Assembly: GCA_039707655.1 (NCBI GenBank)
Contig: CM077672.1
Coordinates: 457,662,390 to 457,726,389, forward strand
DNA length: 64,000 bases
Direction of reading: 5' to 3'
Source: Elymus sibiricus
Taxonomy: Eukaryota > Streptophyta > Magnoliopsida > Poales > Poaceae
Shown here: positions 10,021 through 21,200 of the stretch, piece after piece
How the letters are laid out: each line of letters begins with the position of its first letter
Position numbering within the stretch: the stretch's first letter is position 1
Made by a program: the position numbers and the translations under genes
Notes under the pieces: model-generated
What the model was told of the DNA's origin: nothing
Database searches by the model: none
The model's input: the letters and a program-made list of their open reading frames with translations, nothing else

Positions 10021-13000
10021 ATGTCTCAGAGTTCGGAAGATTGCTCAGATTCTGAAGGATATCTGCTACAGTTTCCACCTAAGTCAGAACGAATGAGATT
10101 AACTGGAGGTGGTAAATCCTCGATGCAGCCCATGGCACAGCAGAAGAAACAAGATTCGGTGTCTGAAGGAGATTCCGATGATATTCCATCTGCTCACAGT
10201 CAGCCCGAAGATGAATTAATCACTGATGCACTTACCATCTTCTCCGATGGAAATCCCAGGAAAGGTGGTCGTGGCCGAGAAAAGAATACTGCTGCTGAGA
10301 TGTCTGATCCCGAAAGTTACAAGACTCCTCTTGAAGGAGAATCCAGAACAGATTGCAAAGAATTCATCGCCACTGGGCGAGCAAATGGTTCTGTTATCAA
10401 AATGTTCACGAGAAGTATCAGATTCTGTTTGCTTTCACGCCACCTTGGAATGACTGCATTGCAGAAAACTGCATAGGCCCAGATGATGAAAAAGTCAGGC
10501 CGCCTCCGCCAGAGAATGCTCATCCTGACTCCCTCAAGACTATCTCTGATTTTCCTAAAGAAGTTGCAAAAAGGGCTAAAGCCAGAGCCAAGCGTCATGC
10601 AAAAGAAGCAAAGAAATATCAAGTGGAAGCTCAAAACGTTGAGCTAACCCAGCAGGACGTGCAGAAAAGAAAGGAATGAGCGTCTCGTAAGAAAACTCTA
10701 TCCAAGAGATCCAAGAAGGTTGTTCCTGACTCATCTGATGAAGAGACCTCTGATGAAATTGATGGAATTCCCTTGTATGATCGTCTTGCCATTCTTAACA
10801 AGCCACACTTGAGTCCTTCACAAGTGAAAACAATGCCTTCTCCGAGGAAGTCTCCAAGGCTTGCTCCTATGCCTCCTACTGATAAACCTTCAGGTTCTGT
10901 AGCCCCGAGAACATTGTCAAGTGCTGTTCCGAAGAGAAAGCTGCAGCTGGAAGAGAAAGTAGATGCATCTGCCAAGAGAACCAAGCTAAATGTTCCTGCT
11001 TCCACAGAGGAACAAAAATATGACTTCCAGTACATGATTGATGTAATTGACAGCGCCGCTTATGATGCAGATGCAAATGATGTGTGCAATCTGGGTCTGC
11101 CCGATGATGTCATGAAATTGGTGAGGAAGCGTTTCATTGAGCTGAAGGAAATCTCTACGAAGCTCAACATTATTGTCAAAGAAAAACAAGCTGTCGAGCG
11201 AAAGAGAAATGAAGGCATTTCTGACTCCGAAAGGAAAAAGCTGAACAAAGAGATTGTTGATCTCACCAAAGCTCTGAGCGTATTGTGGAATGATAAAATT
11301 GCTTGGCACTCTCGCTTGCACATGGAGGTGTCCCAGCTGTGTGATAGGAGAAACGAGGAGATTGCTCGCCAGGCAGATCTCGCTCGAATAAGAGCTCAAG
11401 AAGAAAAGTGTCAGAAGGCTATGGCAAGAACAAGCAAGCCGAAATCTCTCAAAGATCGACGCTCTCAGAATGTTGCTGCTGATCCTACCCCAATGGATTC
11501 TCATGTACCATTACAACAAGTACCACCTTCTCCACCTCACAAAGAGAATCTCGTGCCTGAAGCTGGTACCAAAGAAGTTCACTTTTCTGAGCCTGTTGCC
11601 CTAGTGCAACATGAAAAAGTTGATACAGTGAGGAATGATGAGCAAAATGTACCGTCCGAGCAGAAATCCCCACCTGATGAGGTTGATGAAGAAATTGAGG
11701 TTGAGAAGCCAGATTCATCGCCTCCAAGGAAAATGCAATCTAAGCAAGCTGTACAGAAAGAGAAGAATGATAAGATTGAGGGGGAGCTAAATGCTTTCCG
11801 AAAGGAAACTCCACCGATCTCATCATCTGGTGCCCCTACCCAGATGGATGTTGATCCAGTTCCTAGTGCCACTGCCCCACAGTTGGTACAGGCAAAAGAG
11901 CAACTTGATGAGCCGATGGCTCGAGAAGAAACTATCCCACCTGTTGTGACACAAGCTGCTGAAGAAGTTGTTGCGCCTCACGCCGATAAAAATGCAAAAA
12001 GAGAAAAGGCCCTAGTGCCCGAAAGACAGACAGATACCGAAGGAGTTCCGGCAAACAGTAACATCAGTCAGTTCAGTCCATCAAAGGTGTCTGCATGAGA
12101 GAAATCGAGGAAGCATTATGCTCCTCTCAAGCCCATTGATGAAAGTGTGCCAGCACCCGATGATGTTCGAACAAAATTCATGACCGATGAAGAACCTCTG
12201 TGCAATCCACTAGAAACATTTCCTCTATTTCCCGTCAGTGATGGCCCGAATGGTCCAGCATTCAATGAGAAGTTTCATCGCTCGAAACTTGCATTCTTTG
12301 GGACCAGTCCGTATGAAGGTGAAAGCACTTCACTATCACCGAGGTTTTGGACAAAAGAACAAGCAGTATATTATGCTCGCATCCTCTATGAAAAGAATCA
12401 TATATTCGAGCACAAGATTCTGAACTTTGCCAAACTAGAGAACATACCGTGCTTCCATCACACCATTGAGCAGATCGAGCAAGTGTTCCTGAAGAGCTTT
12501 CTTCATTTTAACCATGGTTGGAACCGTGAAGTTGTCCTTCAGTTCTATGCCACTCTATATGTCTCAGGGGACCTCAATGACAGCAGTACTTGGATTCTTG
12601 AATAGATGACCGAAGAAGAAAGAATCAAATGCTCAGCTGATCAATTCTTAGCCTTGCTAAATTTACCTCGTTGCGAATTTGATGCCTCACGAGAGCATAT
12701 GCTGCACTTTTGGGATATATCTGAAGCTCAATTGCATATGCTAATGGACCCCAAGATTGTTGGTGATGAGTGTGCCGAAGCAAATCCAAAACATCTGGCC
12801 TATGAGAACAAAGTGTTGTTCTACATCCTCTGCAATTCTCTCACGCCAGTAAACCGACCTGAAAGCATTCATGGGATTGTGGCAAATGCTCTTCATGCTA
12901 TAGCACATGGCGTTCGGTTTGACATTCCTGATCTTCTCATTCGAAACCTAGCGTCTACTGCTGATAGTCCTCAAGTTTTGAAGCCATATGCACCATGGGT

Positions 13001-13708
13001 TATGTTTGCCATTGAGCAGCTTATCAAGAAAGAGTACTTCTGCCAGTTTGTCTCGAAAGTTTTCTTGCCACCTGTCAGAAACACACTTGGTATCAGATTG
13101 TGAAGGATATCGGGAAAGGAAAAATGCCAATTTATGCAACTACCTCTGCCTCTGCAAGAGCTCCGAAAGTAAAGAAGGTCAGAGTGGATATCCCTCATGA
13201 GGAAAATCCCTCTCTGTATGAAATATGTCTTCACACTCAGCAATCACTAGAGAGTCACATCAAGCTTGATCGCAAAGAGAAAGCGGAAATGATGATTGAG
13301 ATCAATCTACTTCATAATTATGCTCGTCAAGCTCTGCTGTATGAAAAGGAGCGGAAAAAGTGCTCATGGACCCTTCTCCGAAAGCATTATTCTCGCAATC
13401 AACTATCTACGAAGGGAATTGAAAAAGATTATGATCATCTAGAGTTGTTTGAAGTTCCTCGCATCCGTAGGCAAACTCCAGTGCTCCCTCAGCGCTCTGC
13501 CTCCACCGACCTGCTGTTTGTCGAACCCGATGATGAACTTGAAGACACAGCAGGCTCCTTCATCTTCAAGCCTGATGCACCTCGCTGTGCTTCTCCCGAA
13601 GCTAATCCTGAAGCCTGTGCTGCGACTCCAACTCCTGCTTCAGCATCGACCATCGCTCGTTCTGCTTCACTGAACAGTTCTAGTTCTGGGGGTTCTTCGG
13701 ACGAGTAG
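10021..13708 (+). pseudogene. ORF2 of Copia element: large env-like/Transposase_32-like protein, decayed
   Basis: One gene broken by two frameshifts and three stops. ATG 10021 (frame 1) runs to about 10350. Frame 0 then continues to about 13100 through TGA 10677-10679, TGA 12096-12098 and TAG 12603-12605. Frame 2 finishes at 13708. The N-terminal half is charged and disordered (Ser/Glu/Lys-rich, basic RAKARAKRHAKEAKKYQ, coiled coil near 11100-11400). The folded part (about 12150-13080) contains RFWTKEQAVYYARILYEK, VLQFYATLYVSGD and CSADQFLALLNL, which resemble the plant domain annotated as Transposase_32 or 'putative plant transposon protein', often found in the env-like ORF of SIRE elements. 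The C-terminus is Pro/Ala/Ser-rich. Function unknown; the family match is from memory. Confidence 0.65.
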
Positions 13709-13744
13709 TTCCTCGTGTGCTCTCTTTCCTTTTTGACACTTGTT

Positions 13745-13760
13745 GACAAAAAGGGGGAGA
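13745..13760 (+). other. Extra polypurine tract in Copia 3' region
   Basis: GACAAAAAGGGGGAGA just after ORF2 is nearly the same as the true tract at 14830-14843 but lies about 1.1 kb upstream of the LTR. Extra tract copies between the env-like ORF and the 3' LTR are a known feature of SIRE-type elements. Confidence 0.6.
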
Positions 13761-14049
13761 AGAACATCGAGAAGATAGATTAAGTAGGTCATTTGCAGGG
13801 TGTTTCTTTTTTCCATTTGCTCTTCTTTCGATCCCCTTTGTTTTTGGTCGTTGATCCTTTTTGGCCGTGCTGCTTATTCTCACCGTCTGTGGTGAAGGAA
13901 CTGCGTCGTCATGTACCATTAATTACTCCCTGCAGTGCTACATTTGCTGTAAAAAGATATCGAGGATGAGTAGTTCCTCGATATTATTCTTTCATGCAGG
14001 GATAAGTGAAAGCAGTTCAAGGAGATTTGGGAAATCGTGTCTCTCGAAG

Positions 14050-14480
14050 AGAAATACTTCATCTCCTCTTATTCTTTTCTTTGCTCTGATTATCATTCGA
14101 TATCTAACGATGCAGGAAAGGAAAACACAATTATCTCTCTGCTCTAATTATCTTTCGATATCTAATGATGCAGGAGAAGAAAAACAGATTCTGGATTTGA
14201 ATGAAAATTCAAACTATCTATCTGACAGGATGTTTTCCCTCGCATATATGTATTAATCATCCTTGTTGCAGGAAAACATCGTCGGAAGTTCATCCACTCC
14301 GAGAAATATATTCCACTCATGATTGCCATCGCAATCTCTTTTACTCTGATTACCCCTGCCTTGCACTGATTGTTTCTTATATATCTAACCAGCAGGGAAT
14401 CGATATCTCGTGTGGACTTAAAGCTCTGATTCCTTTTGCTCTGATTATTTCTTATACATCTAATTTGCAGGGAATCTAAA
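14050..14480 (+). repeat. Degenerate tandem repeats ending in splice-acceptor-like motifs
   Basis: At least four related units contain GCTCTGATTAT(C/T)..., then TATCTAA(C/T), then a short spacer and GCAGG, ending near 14115, 14172, 14398 and 14472. The unit core is about 35-40 bp; spacing varies. It is non-coding, in the 3' region of the Copia element between ORF2 and the 3' LTR. Confidence 0.6.
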
Positions 14481-14829
14481 CTGTGTTCTGAGTATATCTT
14501 CATGACAAATCCTCTCGCCACAACATTTTTCAATTCATCATCACTATTGAAATAACCTTTGGCTCTGATTAATGAGCTAACCTTTTGTCAAAGGTTGTGT
14601 GGCAGGAAACATCTTAGACACCACCGAATGCATTGGATGAAGCTACGAATGAGAACATCTGCCAATGTCATTCTTACGAAGATTCACCTCGACTCCCTTA
14701 CTCTGATACATATCTTTAGGGGAAGCGTGTTTTATCTTCGTACTTATCTCTCGTCTCTCATTTTCCTTCACATTTCATTCCATTCACTTATCTATCTTTC
14801 AATGTATTCTGTTTTGTCAACAATCATCC

Positions 14830-14843
14830 AAAAAGGGGGAGAT
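14830..14843 (+). other. Copia polypurine tract
   Basis: AAAAAGGGGGAGAT immediately before the 3' LTR start (TGTTGG at 14844), the primer site for plus-strand DNA synthesis. Confidence 0.9.
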
Positions 14844-16527
14844 TGTTGGTGCAAATTCCTTGCCCCTTGTGTTTTGGAGATTGTTGACAGAAATAGGCAT
14901 GGACTGATTTGTTTGCTAATGCACATAGAGAGAACCAGTCCATGCAGTACCGAAGATTATGATGTCCCAGGTGTACAGTTCGAAGAACTTCATCGAAGAT
15001 TATCTACGTCGAAGAAGATGAATGAGCCACATCATTTCAATCTGTTAGTCAAAGAAGAATGAAGTGAAGGAGATGACCCCTCGAGAATTTATTGTAGACG
15101 CAAAGCAATTAGTTCGGTGATTACGTCCGAAGAAATTGACTGCAGCGATGGAAGACGAAGACGAAGTGAAGACGTAGCATTCTTTTCGTCGTTCTTCTTT
15201 CATTCATTTGAGTCATAGGACCTCCGTACTATTAAGAGGGGTATAGGTTCTCGAAGCTTAGATCCGCTGTGATGCTTAGCCCAAACCTATGCGAGACCGA
15301 GAGAAATCTCTTTATGCTTCGAATGATTACCTACCAGCAAGAGACTCTGTTCTTCTTCACTGTGGGAGATATCTTTCGGACTGAGGAGTTAGCATTACTT
15401 GCTCTGCACATAATGTTACCGTTGAGCCCAATTTCCGACCGTTGGACTCGTGTCGTTCGGCCATTGGCTGCTCCACATGTCCAATTTGGTCATTTCCCTT
15501 CAGGGAAGGCTGCGGCTATAAATAGCCACCCTGCTTCAACGTTGCCCGTTGGCTGCTCCGCTTAAGATTTCTGAGAAGATTGATTGAGCAACCCCTCTCT
15601 GAGAGATTTGAGTTTAAAATCCACCGAGAGAAAAATCAAGAGCCAAAACTTAGATAGTGGTTGAGCATCACAGTAGTTCTGAGTTAGGGTTCTTGTACCT
15701 ATTAGTCTTGAGAGCTGCCCACTCTCTAGACGGATAGGTGTCATTGCTTGAGTGTCGAAGAGTAATTGTCTTCACCGAGTAAACTCTTTAGCAACCAAGA
15801 GTCATTGTGGTTCATGAAGGGAACTGAAGAGAGTTTATCTTCAGTGATGGTTTGGAGATAGCCGACAAGTATCTACCACGAGTAAATCAACTGGAGTCTG
15901 ATCAGCTCCGCAGTTGATGGAGAACAGGGTGAGGAGAGTTTATGCTTGGTGAGAGTTTATCATAGCCCCTGCAACCAGACGTAGTCCTTTGGCAGAACTG
16001 CGAACTGGTCTACCAAATCATTCTATCGCCATCGAGCACCACTGGTTTGCTTTACTTTACTGCATTTCTTTCAGCAGTTTTCATTCGTGCTCTGTGCCGA
16101 TAGTTGTATCTGATCAATCATAGTTTCTCTGCTGTCAGTCAGTCATTCATATCATATCTTATCATCTTTGACTGATTTGCTTCGCAATATTGTTCATCTA
16201 TGATTTCATTCGTGATATATTCATTCATTGTTATTAATCTCAGTGCATATCTCTCGCAGTTATATTCTGTAATCTTTCGTATCTGTGGTCGTGTATGTTA
16301 TGTGCATTTCCATTGAGCTGGTTAAACTTGTGATATTCATCGATTGATTGCATTGCTGCATTCTTTATCATCTGTTCTGAGCATCTATGTCGAGGAACAT
16401 CTAGTGCATTGCTACCGAACTTAAATTCCGCTGCCGTGATTGGGTTCGGTTCAAAACTTTCGAAAGAAATTTTTGAATCTCCCATTCACCCCCCCCCCCT
16501 CTGGTCGATATACTCTCGATCCCAACA
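14844..16527 (+). repeat. Copia 3' LTR
   Basis: Same sequence as 4713-6391 with scattered substitutions and a longer C tract near 16491. It ends CCCAACA and is followed by the ACTCT duplication at 16528-16532. It has the matching TATA box at 15517-15525. Confidence 0.95.
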
Positions 16528-16532
16528 ACTCT

Positions 16533-17517
16533 TGCATAAAAAGAAAATACATAAAAGTAAAAGATAGGCCCTTCACAAAGGGAAGCAGAGGTTGTCATGC
16601 GCTTCTTGTTGTTGGATGCACAAGCTCTTAATGCAAAGGAATGTCACTTTATATTGCCCCTTGTGATAGCAACATTTATTATGTAGTCCGTCGCTTTTAT
16701 TTCTTTACCATCACAAGTTCGTACAAAACTTATTTTCCCTTACAATAAAAGTTCATACATATTTAGAGGCAATTTTTATTGCTTTTTGCACCAATGACAA
16801 CTTACTTGAAGGATCTTATTCAATCCATAGGTAGATATAGTGGACTCTCATGACATGAAACTGGGTTTAAGGGTCTTGGATGCACAAGTAGTATCTATAC
16901 TTGGTGCGGATTTTTGGCTAGCAAAGATATTGAGCAAGCACCAAATGTTGGAGGATCTATGACCATATAACTTCTATGTGAATATAAGCAAACATAATTC
17001 ATTACGTTGTCTTCCTTGTCCAACATCAACAATTTGACATAAAATACTCAATGGGTGTTCACAATCATAAAAGATGTCCAAGATAGTGTATTTGCATGTG
17101 AATCTTCTCTTCCCTTATTAATTTTTTCATGAATTGCATCATTGACTAATGCTATGTTTGTTTACCTTTAATAAATGTTACCACTTATACTTTTCTTTAT
17201 GTAATGTCATTACTTTCCATAAGATTAGCATATGATCTTTTTCATTATTTTCATTACTAGGATTGAAGCATAAAAGTAAAGAAGCAAAAACTCAAACTAC
17301 TCTTTATTATATAACTCTCAACTCAATTACATAGATAGATAGATCACAAAACTAGCACTCGAAAATAGATCATACTAAACTTTTATTCAACTAAATCATG
17401 AAATGACTAAGGATCGAACTAAAAATAGGTAAAGGTAATAAAAGTGATGGTGATACGATACCGGGGCACCTCCCCCAAGCTTGGCACAAGCCAAGGGGAG
17501 TGCCCATACCCATGTAC
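16533..17517 (-). mobile_element. Gypsy internal 3' non-coding region, right part
   Basis: Continuation of 4152-4712 across the Copia insertion. It closely matches 51880-52600 in the same orientation (for example the stretch around 16810-16860 and 52140-52190). On the minus strand it is the untranslated region downstream of the small ORF at 17518-17928. A second purine-tract-like motif (AAGCTTGGGGGAGG) occurs near 17468-17481. No ORF is supported. Confidence 0.75.
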
Positions 17518-17928
17518 TCAAGTTTCTTTCTTCAGTGATGATGGTGATGAAGTGGTGGCGGGCTTGTCCTTCAGTTTCCGCTTGAGAACACAGTTTTTTT
17601 CCTTCAACTTGCTAATTTCTTGTTCAAGCTCCACTATCTTCTCACACAATACGTTCTTGTTTTCCTATAGAAGACGGAAAGGGATAAATTGGATCTTAGA
17701 TTTTTTTACCATGTTTGGGAGGCTCGACTTCTTGAACTCCACATGCATATCTCCCGGTTGAGGTAGAGGGGCATCGTCTTCATCCGAGCTCGCGTCTTCC
17801 GTTCCCTTCATGTTAACATCTCGCTCCTCCTCCATGGACCATCCATAGGGATCTATATCCCCATAGATCCTTGGATTTGTAACATAGTGTGATACGAAGT
17901 TCTCTCCATCTGAGTCTTGAGACGACAT
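17518..17928 (-). pseudogene. Small acidic coiled-coil ORF of Gypsy element, one in-frame stop
   Basis: ATG at 17926-17928 and TGA at 17518-17520 give 136 codons with a single TAG at 17665-17667, most simply a mutated CAG. The N-terminal half is acidic (SSDEDDAPLPQPGD, residues about 50-63). The C-terminal third, after the stop, forms a leucine-zipper-like coiled coil (VELEQEISKLKEKN) and ends Ser/Pro/Lys-rich. I recall similar small ORFs in Triticeae Gypsy elements but know of no function. It lies between an LTR remnant (18078 onward) and the 3' non-coding region, so gag and pol are absent here. Confidence 0.6.
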
Positions 17929-18077
17929 ACGTTCGGATCTGTCAGAAAAAATAGCACAAAACAAGAACAGAGGATATTTCTGCGATACGATGGTCAAAAC
18001 ATCCGGGAGTATATATAAAGAATTTTTATCTTGTAAAAGAAGTATTCCAGGAGAAAACGGAGTCGGGAAGGCTCATG

Positions 18078-18220
18078 AGGGGCCCACGAGCCACCAGGGC
18101 ACGCCTGGGGGGTGACGCGCCCTGGTGCCTTGTGTGCAGAATAGGTATCTCTGACATAGCTTTTTCAGGTCCAGAATTCCAGCTGCCGACAATCTCCCTC
18201 CTTATGTAAATCTTGCATAT
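18078..18220 (-). mobile_element. Gypsy LTR fragment, part 1 (split by solo LTR)
   Basis: Matches 3820-4055 with an internal deletion (ccacgagccaccagggcac, then caggtccagaattccagct). It continues at 22321 after the 4.1 kb insertion. The two parts give the first ~250 bp of an LTR on the minus strand, truncated at its 3' side. Confidence 0.8.
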
Positions 18221-21200
18221 TGTAACACCCCCATGTATGAGCTACAGTAAACCCCCATGATCATTGCCAAGTCATCATCAATTACAATGCTTGATCACAA
18301 TTGAATCATATCTCATTTCAAATTCCACTTTGAAATAGAATTCAAATTTAAAGTGAATTTAAAAGTTGTTCAAATCCAGGAACTAAATAGTTCATCTTAT
18401 TGCAAATAATCCCAAAGCAATTATAAAAATAAGATCAACATTATTGGAATTCCCAATTTGACCCTAGCAACCAAAACAGTACCCCAAACAGCATTATTAA
18501 ATCCATTTTCATTTTTGAAAAATACAAATGAATTCAAATCACTCCCAAACTTCTTGTGGCAGTGAGGTATAATGTATAAAACTTATTGGGACCAACTACA
18601 CATTTTAAAAAAGTCTTTTGGAGCAAAAAGAAAATGCAAACAGAAAAGGAAAAATCAAAACAGAAAAGAAAAAGATAAAAGAAAGTGGGCACTGTGCTTG
18701 TGGGCCTAAGTCCTACAGTGCAATTCGGCCCGGCCCGGCTAGGCCTTCTCCTTCCTCTCGCTAGCCAGAAGCCATGGCACTAGCCGAACGCGCGCGCAGC
18801 CGTCCATGCTTCAGATGAGCCGTATCGATCATCCAGCGGTGCCCCGCGCTGGATAAGAATGCCCGCGACCCCTGGGATAAACCCTAGCCGCCCCTTTTTC
18901 CTCCCTCGCTCTCTCCCTCCTCTCCCGAACGGCGCCATGGCCACACCTCCATGATGCTCGCGGCCACCAAACTCCGTATGCCTTCCCGACGTGTCCATCG
19001 GCCTCCCCGTCATCGGCTACGTTTCCTACGCCTCCGCATTCGAGCCGGGAGCCCCTGCTTCGTCCCCGGTGCCGTCTTCCCCAACTTCGGTCGCCGGAGA
19101 TCGCCGCCTCCACGCTGTCATCTCCAAGCCTCACTGAGCCCATTGCCGCTTCCTACGGCTCCGCTGTGAGCTCCGCTCCTCTCCTCTTCCTTCCACTGCT
19201 CTCCTAGCTGCCGCTGCGGGCGCCCACCGTAGCCGTGCTTTGCCCGCCGCCATGGCTGCGAGCTCGGTGCTCCCCGTGCCACATTGCTCGAACCAGCCGC
19301 TCCAACGTGCTCCTGGTGAGCCGTAGCACCGCCTAGCCACTTCGTGCGCCTAAAAACATCCTGAAGCCGCGATTCCGATCACACCCAAAAACCACTGCCG
19401 CCAAACCTTGATGCCGGCAATGTTTCCAGCCTCCCCGACGCAGGCCAGTAGCACCACGCGATGCGGCTCGATCTCCTCTTTTGAACGCGTGGTCGCGCGC
19501 CCCAAACGGAGCACCGTACGCGATTTTCGACGCCTCCCGTGTGCACCACCGTCGTTTTGGTCGCCGGTGGCTAGTCGCCGGTCGACGCCGACGTGGCGCC
19601 ACCTGGCCCTCCCCGTGCCACTGACGTGTGGGCCCGGTTGACCCAGTTGACCGGGTCAACTGCTGACCGGGCTCGCACTGTCACTGACATATGGGCCCCC
19701 ACCTTAATTTAAACATTTTTATAAGTAATAAAATTGCTAATTAATCTAAATAGTTAATTTTAACCCTCTGTTAAGGCCACTGTGTATGACATGTGGGACC
19801 CACTGGTCAGGTTTGACCCTGGTCAGCTGGGTTTGACCGATGAGGTCACCATGACGTCATGCTGACATCACCTGACATTGTTCAGATAATTCGAATTTAA
19901 ATAATTAAAACAATTCCTGAAATTCAATAAAACTTTGAAAAATCATATAAAATAAACCGTAACTCGGATGAAAATAATTTACATATGAAAAATGATCAGA
20001 AAAATATGACGAATCTGAATATGCCACCCACATAGCTGCCACACCTCTCTAACATGATGAACATAAAACTTTCCCATTCGATTCATCTGTCCGATAATTG
20101 CCTGGAGCTGGTAAAACACCTCCAGATGTTTCCCGCTCTGACTAACTTGCGTAGTACTGCATTAGAACACCCCTAACACTGCATGTTGCCATGCCATGCA
20201 TCTGCGGTTGCATTTGTTGCTTGTATTTATTGTTTCTTCCCCCCCCCCTCTTCTCTCCGATAGACCTCGAGACCGACACTGCTGTCGAGTATGACTACGC
20301 TCCTGACGACCAGCCCCTTTCAGTAGAGCTTCCAGGCAAGCAAACCCCCTTGATCATTCCTATATTAACTATTCCTTCTCCCCCGTGCTTGCATTAGAAT
20401 TTGCTACTATAATTGATTGCCCCTATTCTGATGCATAGCCTGTTTTTGTAACGTGCTGTTGTTACTTTACCTGTCATCCAAAATTGCTTAGAATAGGTTG
20501 GTTAGTGACCCATCAGTGACCCCTCACCCTTGTCCCTGTTGCCCCGCTTTGTTACCAGTACCTCGATCATTGCGATCGATGTGCAGAGACCGTCACATCA
20601 CCGCACATACCCCCTTTGTTGTACGACTCTGCAGGGCTACTATCGAGTGCCAGGGGTGATACCTCATACTACACTCCTGATGATACCCCTGTAGTATAGC
20701 ACATCGATGGTGATTGTAGAGGGTGATTCCTCGCTCTCCCCTTCCCGATGATGACTCGGTCATGCAACCCCTCAAGTGTGGACCATCGAGGGTGATTCCT
20801 CCTGGTTCTCCTTGACAGATTACATCAAGTAGAAACCCATCAAGGGTGATTCCTTGGGTTCCCTTTGATGTTATGGACACACGGTTACCATGACTTTACC
20901 ATAGACCTTTGTTACAGGCGGGTCGACCCCGAGGGGTACCCATGGGGAAATGTGTAGACGGGTTGACCTGGAAGGTACCCGTGAGATAATTACGAGGCGC
21001 GGCCGGGCAGGCAGAGACCGCCCTAGAGAGGGATGGGCCTGACCCTTGTTGCACTTCCTCGAGATGGGACGACAGGAGTACTGATCATCACCGCGAGCTC
21101 CCAATGCACTAACGGATTTGGGTATTTGATCTGAGTTGGCCGCTGGCCATATACGCACTACCACCATGTGGGATAATGGTTATGGGACCCTCTACACCGT

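Larger units (their letters stand above)
4713..16527 (+). mobile_element. Complete non-autonomous Copia retrotransposon (SIRE/Maximus-like), 11.8 kb
   Basis: Two LTRs (4713-6391 and 14844-16527) with TGTTGG...CCAACA ends flank a 8.45 kb interior bounded by an initiator-Met primer-binding site and a purine tract, and by ACTCT duplications. The interior has a SIRE-type gag, then a second long decayed ORF with its own putative promoter. No protease, integrase, reverse transcriptase or RNase H frame lies between them. It must therefore have moved with enzymes supplied in trans. The two LTRs are nearly identical apart from scattered substitutions and a longer C run near 16491, so the insertion is relatively recent compared with its host element. 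Confidence 0.93.

Noticed and set aside
18829..19659. Frames in the GC-rich part of the solo LTR
   Set aside because: Several overlapping frames on both strands with no domain; typical of GC-rich LTR sequence.
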